Assembly: GCA_016213125.1 (NCBI GenBank)
Contig: JACRBR010000235.1
Span: forward strand, 1 to 5,776
Direction of reading: 5' to 3'
DNA from: Chloroflexota bacterium
GTDB lineage: Bacteria > Chloroflexota > Dehalococcoidia > DSTF01 > JACRBR01
DNA length: 5,776 nt
Part shown: piece after piece, positions 1-4,435 of the stretch
Position numbering within the stretch: position 1 is the stretch's first letter
Layout of the letters: the number at the start of each line of letters is the position of its first letter
The notes under the pieces: generated by a model
Databases searched by the model: none
Told to the model about the DNA's origin: nothing
What the model saw: the letters and a program-made list of their open reading frames with translations, nothing else
Program-made: the position numbers and the translations under genes

Positions 1-705
1 AGTCTCTGTATCCGAGTGCCGGGCCAGGTTGAGCGCCCGGCCGACGATGTCATCGCACGCATCGTTGTACACGCACATCACCACCCAGTCGATGGCCGAG
101 GCGTTCGACAGGGCGGTCGCCAGCGACGTGAGCACGTCGTCCGAGTCCTGCGCGCGGTTAAACGCGTTTGAGACATTGGCGAGCGACTCGAGCTGCTCTC
201 GCTGTCTCGTACGCCGTTCGGAGTCCAGCACGCTCGCAACCAGGTGCGCCATCAACGCGCGCGCGATTTCCAGAAACTCAACCTGGTCTTCCGTGAGGCC
301 GGTCGGCCACGGTCCGCGGACGATGAGCATTTCGGAGTTGCTTTCATCGCCCGGCAGCATGGCCGCAACATGCGTCGCCGGCTGGCCGGGCGCCAGCCCG
401 CCTACATCCTCGACGAGCCTGTTTCGCACCCCAAAGACGCTTGCGCCGACATGGGGGCTTGCGGCGAGCTGCCGCCAGACGATCCAGTAGCCCTTCTGCT
501 TGATCTCGTAGCCGCCGGGGTCGCAGGCGCACCCCAGCCTGATGAACGCGGGATCGCCGGAGCGGACGACATAGACGTCCTCGGCGCCGAGCGCCGCGCG
601 AATCGTCTCACACGCGTGCGTGACGTGGTCAACGGTCACGTCTCGTGTCGTGCACAGGCGTGAAAGCGCGTGTAGCTCCGGTGTCAAGCTGCCCCCAGTG
701 GTCAT
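1..705 (-). CDS. GAF-domain sensor/signalling protein, C-terminus off the left edge
   Basis: Reading the minus strand from an ATG at 705 gives 235 codons with no stop, so the gene continues beyond position 1. An in-frame TGA lies at 744-742. A second in-frame ATG at 738 would add 11 residues; neither start has a convincing Shine-Dalgarno, and I prefer 705. Residues about 20-155 look like one GAF-type sensory domain, ending in a helix with the motif TEDQVEFLEIARALMAHL. A charged signalling-helix linker follows (LDSERRTRQREQLESLANVS, about 160-180). A second GAF-like domain then starts (DDVLTSLATALSNASAIDWV) and runs off the edge. Tandem GAF proteins with such linkers usually end in a histidine kinase, diguanylate cyclase or HTH output domain; here the output is not visible. 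There is no signal peptide or membrane segment, so it is probably cytoplasmic. It is divergent from the trp operon and probably unrelated to it. The assignment is by pattern, without a database match. Confidence 0.75.
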   Translation of the reverse strand, partial: MTTGGSLTPELHALSRLCTTRDVTVDHVTHACETIRAALGAEDVYVVRSGDPAFIRLGCACDPGGYEIKQKGYWIVWRQLAASPHVGASVFGVRNRLVEDVGGLAPGQPATHVAAMLPGDESNSEMLIVRGPWPTGLTEDQVEFLEIARALMAHLVASVLDSERRTRQREQLESLANVSNAFNRAQDSDDVLTSLATALSNASAIDWVVMCVYNDACDDIVGRALNLARHSDTET

Positions 706-846
706 GCTCGCAGGCGAACAAACCTGCGCGCCGTACATGGATCATCGGCACCGGCGCCGCCCGTTTGATGCGGATGGGTGTATCAGGTGCGGGATTTCGC
801 TCGTTTTGGTCAGACTCAAGGTCAAGACAGCCGCCGGCGGGCTCGC

Positions 847-876
847 TTGACAGCTCTTTCAGCGCGCCGTTAGACT
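847..876 (+). promoter_or_regulatory. Sigma70-like promoter for the T-box/trp transcript
   Basis: A perfect -35 box TTGACA lies at 847-852. It is followed after 18 bases by TAGACT at 871-876, which matches four of six -10 consensus positions. The predicted transcription start is near 882-884, just before the 5' hairpin and about 55 bases before the base of T-box Stem I. That gives a leader of roughly 400 nt before trpB. Position and direction fit the downstream T-box. The start site itself is inferred. Confidence 0.6.
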
Positions 877-883
877 TGGCCAC

Positions 884-918
884 CCTCCGGGAGACGGCTT
901 CGGCCGAAACACCGGAGG
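884..918 (+). other. 5' leader hairpin with a UUCG tetraloop, upstream of the T-box
   Basis: The arms CCTCCGG (884-890) and CCGGAGG (912-918) are perfectly complementary. They enclose a second perfect helix, CGGC-TTCG-GCCG (895-906), capped by a UUCG tetraloop. Internal loops GAGA and AAACA separate the two helices. The structure begins within a few bases of the predicted transcription start, so it would form the extreme 5' end of the mRNA. It is not part of the canonical T-box architecture. Possible roles are 5' end protection against decay or insulation of Stem I folding; neither is shown by the sequence. No T-run follows, so it is not an intrinsic terminator. Confidence 0.55.
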
Positions 919-1116
919 CCATACCTCGGCCATGATCGGGGCTAGTACGTCTGCAAGGCGGGCCTGCAGAGAGCCGGAACAGGTGCAAGCCGGCGGCATC
1001 GCGACAGACCGAATGGACCCGGGAGCCTCGGACCGAAAGCGAATGGAGCGTGGGCGCCCCGCCCGCGCAACGCGCGAGTAGTCTCCGACGGGATGGGCGC
1101 CGTTATCAGGCCCGCC

Positions 1117-1145
1117 GCATACCCGCTTTCGCGGGCGTGACGGAC
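1117..1145 (+). repeat. Degenerate copy of a widespread REP-like palindrome inside the T-box leader
   Basis: The core CCCGC-TTTC-GCGGG (1122-1135) forms a 5-bp hairpin. Read on the minus strand, the element encodes VTPAKAGMR in one frame. The intergenic palindrome found in many bacterial genomes gives the nearly identical artefact peptide VIPAKAGIQ (minus-strand core CCCGCGAAAGCGGG). By my comparison with that remembered consensus, about 22 of 27 bases agree, and the outer arms have lost pairing. It occupies the place of T-box Stem III, between the GTTATC segment and the antiterminator. The identification as a repeat copy rests on memory of the consensus, since no second copy lies in this window. 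Confidence 0.5.
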
Positions 1146-1174
1146 TGAGATGGGTCGCTACGGCGGCCCAACGC

Positions 1175-1206
1175 AGGGTGGTACCGCGAGATTCGCTCTC
1201 GCCCCT
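1175..1206 (+). promoter_or_regulatory. T-box antiterminator
   Basis: Helix A1 is AGGG (1175-1178) paired with CCCT (1203-1206). The 7-nt bulge TGGTACC (1179-1185) contains the tRNA acceptor-binding UGGU. Helix A2 is GCGAGA (1186-1191) paired with TCTCGC (1197-1202) and closed by the loop TTCGC. This is the canonical fold. It uses bases 1194-1205, which also form the left arm of the terminator, so the two structures exclude each other. Confidence 0.92.
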
Positions 1207-1227
1207 CGATGGGGTGAGGGCGTTTTT
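1194..1227 (+). terminator. Rho-independent terminator of the T-box leader
   Basis: A 12-bp stem pairs 1194-1205 with 1211-1222, including two G-U pairs, across the loop TCGAT. Five T residues follow at 1223-1227. It is conditional: it competes with the antiterminator and ends transcription about 60 bases before trpB when charged tRNA-Trp is abundant. Confidence 0.92.
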
Positions 1228-1288
1228 GTTTGAGCGGACAATGGAGCATTGAATACGGCAGCGACCAGGGCGCTGCAAGGAGGACAAC

Positions 1289-2650
1289 ATGGGCGAGACG
1301 ACGAAGTTCCTGTTGCCGGAGTCGGAGATCCCGGAGCGCTGGTACAACATTGCGGCCGACCTGCCGAAGGGGCCGCCGCCGGTGCTTCATCCGGGCACGC
1401 AACAGCCCATCGGCCCGCAGGACCTGGCGCCGCTGTTCCCCATGGAGCTGATCAAGCAGGAGGTCAGCACCGAGCGCTACATCGACATCCCCGACGAGGT
1501 ACGCGAGGTCTACAAGCTCTGGCGGCCGACGCCGCTGATCCGCGCGCGGCGGCTGGAGAAGGCCCTGGGCACGCCCGCGCACATCTACTTCAAGTACGAG
1601 GGCGCCTCACCCGTCGGCTCGCACAAGCCGAACACCGCCGTTGCGCAGGCGTACTACAACAAGCAGGAGGGCATCACGCGCCTCACCACGGAGACGGGCG
1701 CGGGCCAGTGGGGCACTGCGCTGGCCATGGCCTGCAACTTCTTCGGGATGGAGCTGAAGATCTACATGGTGAAGGTTTCCTACGGCCAGAAACCATACCG
1801 CCGCAGCATGATGCAGCTCTACGGCGCCAACGTCGTCGCCAGTCCCAGCGCCGACACGGAGGCCGGCCGCGCGATCCTGGCAGAGATGCCGGACACACCC
1901 GGCAGCCTCGGCATCGCCATCAGCGAGGCGGTGGAAGATGCGGCCAAGCGCGACGACACCAAGTACTCGCTGGGCAGCGTGCTGAACCACGTGCTGATGC
2001 ACCAGACCATCATCGGCCAGGAGGCGCTGCGCCAGATGGAGCTGGCGGGGGAATATCCCGACGTCGTGATCGGCTGCGCCGGCGGCGGCTCGAACCTTGC
2101 GGGCATCGCCTTCCCGTTCATGCGCGAGAGGCTGGTCGCGGGCAAGAAGACACGGTTCATCGCCGTCGAGCCGGAGGCCTGCCCTTCGCTGACGAAGGGC
2201 GAGTACCGCTACGACTTCGGCGACACGGCCGGCATGACGCCCCTGGTGAAGATGTACACGCTGGGCCACACCTTCATTCCGGAGGGGATCCACGCCGGCG
2301 GACTGCGCTATCACGGCATGGCCAACCTGATCTGCGAGCTGTACGACCAGGGCCTGATGGAAGCGCGCGCCTACCACCAGAACACCGTGTTCGAGGCCGC
2401 CGTCCAGTTCACCCGCGCCGAGGCAATCGTGCCGGCGCCGGAGTCCGCGCACGCCATCCGGGCGGCGATCGACGAAGCGCTCGCCGCGAAGCAGTCGGGC
2501 GACAAGAAGGTCATCCTGTTCAACCTCAGCGGCCACGGCTACTTCGACATGACCGCATACGACAACTACCTGGCCGGCAAGCTGCAAGACTTCGCCTACC
2601 CGGAACAGAAAGTGCGAGAAGCCATGCAGCAGGTGCCGGTGATTGCATGA
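1289..2650 (+). CDS. trpB: Tryptophan synthase beta chain, TrpB2 type
   Basis: The 453-residue product matches the TrpB2 (TrpB-like, PLP-dependent) family in length and motifs. The enzyme condenses indole with L-serine to form tryptophan in the cytoplasm. RPTPLIRARRLEKALG is at 79-94. The Schiff-base lysine is K113 in GSHKPNTA (110-117). ETGAGQWGTALA (135-146) is the substrate-binding loop, with W where TrpB1 has H. GCAGGGSN (262-269) binds the PLP phosphate, GGLRYHGMANL is at 337-347, and the C-terminal NLSGHGYFD (412-420) is typical of this subgroup. TrpB2 enzymes generally lack the TrpA contact features and can use free indole, and no trpA is visible here. The start is fixed by a perfect AAGGAGG at 1277-1283, five bases before the ATG. 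It is the first gene after the tryptophan T-box, so it is induced by tRNA-Trp starvation. Codon use is strongly GC-rich at third positions. Confidence 0.95.
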   Translation: MGETTKFLLPESEIPERWYNIAADLPKGPPPVLHPGTQQPIGPQDLAPLFPMELIKQEVSTERYIDIPDEVREVYKLWRPTPLIRARRLEKALGTPAHIYFKYEGASPVGSHKPNTAVAQAYYNKQEGITRLTTETGAGQWGTALAMACNFFGMELKIYMVKVSYGQKPYRRSMMQLYGANVVASPSADTEAGRAILAEMPDTPGSLGIAISEAVEDAAKRDDTKYSLGSVLNHVLMHQTIIGQEALRQMELAGEYPDVVIGCAGGGSNLAGIAFPFMRERLVAGKKTRFIAVEPEACPSLTKGEYRYDFGDTAGMTPLVKMYTLGHTFIPEGIHAGGLRYHGMANLICELYDQGLMEARAYHQNTVFEAAVQFTRAEAIVPAPESAHAIRAAIDEALAAKQSGDKKVILFNLSGHGYFDMTAYDNYLAGKLQDFAYPEQKVREAMQQVPVIA

Positions 2651-2675
2651 ACACAGCAAACGCGCGGCTGTTGCG

Positions 2676-2718
2676 CCCCGTAGCGCGGGCGTTTCAGCCC
2701 GCGCGGGGTGGTGAGTAG
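2676..2718 (+). repeat. REP-like palindrome, left copy flanking the transposase
   Basis: The perfect 8-bp palindrome GCGCGGGC (2683-2690) and GCCCGCGC (2697-2704) encloses the loop GTTTCA. Outside it, CCCC (2676-2679) can pair with GGGG (2705-2708), leaving a three-base GTA bulge. The tetranucleotide GTAG (2680-2683) sits at the 5' foot of the hairpin, as in REP elements recognised by RAYT enzymes. The trailing segment ends in another GTAG (2715-2718), two bases before the preferred RAYT start. A similar copy in the same orientation lies at 3242-3283. Confidence 0.85.
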
Positions 2719-2719
2719 C

Positions 2720-3283
2720 GTGAGTCGTCAAACGAGCGCAGAACGAGATCGAGGCGCCAGGCGGCCACCGCACGTCGATCTGGATCGTGCCGTTTACTTC
2801 GTCTCGACCCGCATCGCAGAAAGTCGCCGACTGTTCGTCGGCGATGCCGGCAAGGCTGCCGTGGGGCAACTGCTCGCCGACCGTGACCGCTATGGCTTCC
2901 TCTTGTTCGCCTACGCCTTCATGCCCGATCACGCTCACTTCGTGCTCGTTCCCGCCGAAGGCCACACCATCAGTAGCACCATGCGTATCGTCAAGGGTGG
3001 CATCGCGCGGCGCGTGAATCAGCTCACCGGCGCGAAGGGGACGATCTGGCAGGAAGGCTTCTACGACAAGGTGGCCCACACAATCGACCAGCTCAACGCG
3101 TACATCGAGTACACGCATCGAAATCCGGTGACCGCTGGCATCGTCTCTCGCGAGCGTGACTACGCACTCTCAAGCGCCGAGGGGAGCTGCTTGCGCGATT
3201 ACCAGCGGTTCCTGAATGAACCGTTCGAGCCGCAAAGCGACAGCGCGCGGGCTTTTCAGCCCGCGCCACGGGATGGCAGGTAG
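2720..3283 (+). CDS. REP-associated tyrosine transposase (RAYT, Y1_Tnp family)
   Basis: This is an IS200/IS605-related single-domain HUH endonuclease that cuts and joins single-stranded DNA at hairpins. Numbered from the upstream GTG at 2708 (191 residues), the fold starts at AVYFVSTRI (28-36). The metal-binding HUH motif is H75-A-H77 in FMPDHAHFVLVP (71-82), and IWQEGFYDKV is at 113-122. The catalytic tyrosine is probably Y135 in EYTHRNPVTAGIV, aligned with the HVDYIHFNPV motif of E. coli RAYT. All key residues are present and the frame is open, so it could be active. GTG at 2720 is preferred because the protein then starts MSRQTSAE just outside the left palindrome; GTG at 2708 or 2711 is possible. 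The last dozen residues (ARAFQPAPRDGR) are encoded by the right palindrome, and the stop TAG is its terminal GTAG. It overlaps no trp gene and ends three bases before trpS. Third positions look less GC-biased than in trpB, consistent with acquisition. Confidence 0.9.
   Translation: MSRQTSAERDRGARRPPHVDLDRAVYFVSTRIAESRRLFVGDAGKAAVGQLLADRDRYGFLLFAYAFMPDHAHFVLVPAEGHTISSTMRIVKGGIARRVNQLTGAKGTIWQEGFYDKVAHTIDQLNAYIEYTHRNPVTAGIVSRERDYALSSAEGSCLRDYQRFLNEPFEPQSDSARAFQPAPRDGR
3242..3283 (+). repeat. REP-like palindrome, right copy flanking the transposase
   Basis: The palindrome GCGCGGGC (3245-3252) and GCCCGCGC (3259-3266) has the loop TTTTCA. It differs from the left copy at one base of 22. The trailing segment at 3270-3283 matches the left copy at about 10 of 14 positions and also ends in GTAG (3280-3283). 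The 5' GTAG of the left copy is replaced here by ACAG. The copy overlaps the transposase 3' end and places CAGG, the only weak Shine-Dalgarno for trpS, six bases before its ATG. Confidence 0.85.
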
Positions 3284-3286
3284 CAC

Positions 3287-4318
3287 ATGGCGGAACGAAA
3301 GAGGATCCTCACCGGCATCCGACCCACCGGCTCCCTCCACCTGGGCCACTACGCCGGCGCCCTCAAACAATGGGTCGAGCTGCAAGATGACTACGAATGC
3401 TTCTTCCTGATCGCCGACTACCAGGTGTCGGACTACGTCGACGACATCGACCACGTCCGCCGGTCGGTGTGGGAGGTGGCGCTCGACTGGCTGGCCGTCG
3501 GCCTGGACCCCCAGCACGGCCACTACGTCATCGAGTCGCAGGTGCCGCAGCACGCCGAGCTGTCGGTGCTGCTGTCGTGGTACCTGCCGTTGGGGCCATT
3601 GCGGAAGAACCCGACGCTGAAGTCGGAGATGGAGGATCTCGAACGCACGCGGAAGAGCGTGCCCGTCGGCTTCTTCATCTATCCGCTGATGCAGATCGCC
3701 AACATCCTGATGCCGCGCGCGCACCTGGTGCCCGTCGGTGATGATCAGCTCCCCCACATCGAGCTGACGCGCGACGTCGCGGAGCGGTTTAATCGCGAGA
3801 CCGGTGTTGACGTCTTCCCGCTGCCGGAAGCGCGCCTGGGTAAGGTGACGCGGCTGGTGGGGCTCGATGGTGACGCCAAGATGAGCAAGTCGAAGGGCAA
3901 CACCATCAACCTGAAGGACGACGCCGAAACCGTGCGCCGGAAGGTGATGTCGATGTTCACCGACCCCAACCACCTCCGCAAGGAAGACCCGGGCCGTGTC
4001 GAGGGCAACCCCGTCTTCATGTACCACGACGCCTTCAACCCCGATGTCGATGACGTCGCGAACATGAAGGAGCATTACCAGCGCGGCGGTCTGGGCGACG
4101 TCGAGGTCAAGAAGAAGCTCATCGTCGCCATCGACAACCTGCTGGACCCCATGCGCGAGCGCCGCGCGCACTACGAGGCCCGCCCGAAGCTCGTGCAGGA
4201 GGCATTGGAGGCGGGCTGCAAGGCCGGCAACGCCGCCGCCGATGCGACGATCGACGACGTGCGGCGGGCACTGAAGCTCGACTACTTCGACCGCGGCATG
4301 CCAGCGGCCGAGAAGTGA
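3287..4318 (+). CDS. trpS: Tryptophanyl-tRNA synthetase, TrpRS II-like
   Basis: This class Ic aminoacyl-tRNA synthetase attaches tryptophan to tRNA-Trp with ATP in the cytoplasm. The 343-residue length is normal. The HIGH-type signature is HLGH (18-21) in RPTGSLHLGHYAG, and the KMSKS loop is intact (198-202) in GDAKMSKSKGN. VPVGDDQLPHIELTR (148-162) replaces the usual VPVGEDQ. DPGRVEGNPVF (234-244) and GGLGDVEVKK (267-276) closely resemble Deinococcus radiodurans TrpRS II as I remember it, so this looks like the TrpRS II clade rather than the common form. The start ATG follows the transposase stop by three bases. Its ribosome site is only a weak CAGG lying inside the right palindrome, so translational coupling to the transposase is plausible. 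Expression should follow the tryptophan T-box. The function is secure; the subfamily is less so. Confidence 0.94.
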   Translation: MAERKRILTGIRPTGSLHLGHYAGALKQWVELQDDYECFFLIADYQVSDYVDDIDHVRRSVWEVALDWLAVGLDPQHGHYVIESQVPQHAELSVLLSWYLPLGPLRKNPTLKSEMEDLERTRKSVPVGFFIYPLMQIANILMPRAHLVPVGDDQLPHIELTRDVAERFNRETGVDVFPLPEARLGKVTRLVGLDGDAKMSKSKGNTINLKDDAETVRRKVMSMFTDPNHLRKEDPGRVEGNPVFMYHDAFNPDVDDVANMKEHYQRGGLGDVEVKKKLIVAIDNLLDPMRERRAHYEARPKLVQEALEAGCKAGNAAADATIDDVRRALKLDYFDRGMPAAEK

Positions 4319-4351
4319 GACGCGAGAGGTGTGTGTGAGAGGCAGCGGACG

Positions 4352-4423
4352 GCAAAGAACAAATAGCAAAGGGCAAAGGCTGTGGTGGCGCGGCAGCTTT
4401 GCTGTTGGCCCTTTGCTCTTTGA
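4352..4423 (+). repeat. Inverted pair of 7-nt tandem-repeat blocks between trpS and trpE
   Basis: Positions 4352-4379 are four imperfect heptamers: GCAAAGA, ACAAATA, GCAAAGG, GCAAAGG. Positions 4396-4423, read on the minus strand, are another four: TCAAAGA, GCAAAGG, GCCAACA, GCAAAGC. A 16-base spacer separates the blocks. The arms contain a perfect 10-bp inverted repeat, AGCAAAGGGC (4365-4374) with GCCCTTTGCT (4408-4417). Beyond one mismatch it is extended by four further pairs (4360-4363 with 4419-4422). A small hairpin, CAGC-TTT-GCTG (4394-4404), lies in the loop. The predicted stem ends only a few bases before the trpE ribosome site (CTGGAG, 4425-4430). It could act as an attenuator, a partial terminator or a mobile repeat. 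There is no clean T-run, so termination is not firmly supported. Confidence 0.7.
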
Positions 4424-4435
4424 TCTGGAGATCCC

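Larger units (their letters stand above)
937..1228 (+). promoter_or_regulatory. T-box riboswitch, tryptophan-specific (specifier UGG)
   Basis: This is a complete transcriptional T-box leader. Stem I has a basal helix (937-943 with 1024-1030), the loop-E elements AGTA (944-947) and GAA (1011-1013), and a helix GTCTG (949-953) with CAGAC (1005-1009). The conserved distal AGAGAGC is at 968-974. The apical helix GCCGG (973-977) with CCGGC (990-994) carries a GGTGCAAG loop. The specifier is in its canonical place directly after GAA, where TGG at 1014-1016 reads as the tryptophan codon. A Stem II hairpin follows (1048-1055 with 1061-1068), then a GTTATC segment (1103-1108) typical of the Stem IIA/B region, then a Stem III-position hairpin near 1122-1135. 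The T-box AGGGTGGTACCGCG is at 1175-1188. Specificity agrees with the genes controlled: trpB, trpS and trpE. Uncharged tRNA-Trp would favour readthrough. UGGU at 1179-1182 would bind the tRNA NCCA end. Confidence 0.94.
2676..3283 (+). mobile_element. REP/RAYT unit inserted between trpB and trpS
   Basis: A single-gene unit of about 600 bp consists of the left palindrome, a transposase gene and the right palindrome. Both palindromes point the same way. No long terminal inverted repeats are seen. I found no evident target-site duplication, which is expected for HUH/Y1 enzymes. The unit separates trpB (stop 2648-2650) from trpS (start 3287). The exact ends cannot be set without an empty-site comparison. 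Confidence 0.7.

Noticed and set aside
29..663. Plus-strand frames of 153 and 139 residues near the left edge
   Set aside because: The minus strand reads a continuous GAF-type protein through the whole stretch, with natural composition; the plus frames are shadows.
629..988. 119-residue minus-strand frame over the intergenic region
   Set aside because: It runs through the predicted promoter and 5' hairpin, overlaps the GAF gene start in another frame, and has no recognisable features.
1106..1582. Minus-strand frames across the T-box leader (158 and 163 residues)
   Set aside because: They are antisense to a well-defined structured RNA. The VTPAKAGM peptide in one of them is the artefact signature of the palindrome, not a protein.
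1249..2718. 489-residue plus-strand frame overlapping trpB
   Set aside because: It is the alternative frame of trpB, rich in R, G and A. The true frame has PLP-enzyme motifs and a strong ribosome site.
1607..3118. 503-residue open frame on the minus strand across trpB and the RAYT gene
   Set aside because: It is a shadow of trpB and RAYT with low-complexity H, V and R-rich sequence and no motif support.
2676..3283. CRISPR-like or integron-type repeat array
   Set aside because: There are only two repeat copies, about 560 bases apart, with a transposase between them and no spacer structure.
4352..4423. Intrinsic terminator ending the operon after trpS
   Set aside because: The stem is real, but no run of T follows it and trpE begins at once in the same direction. 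A weak attenuator remains possible.
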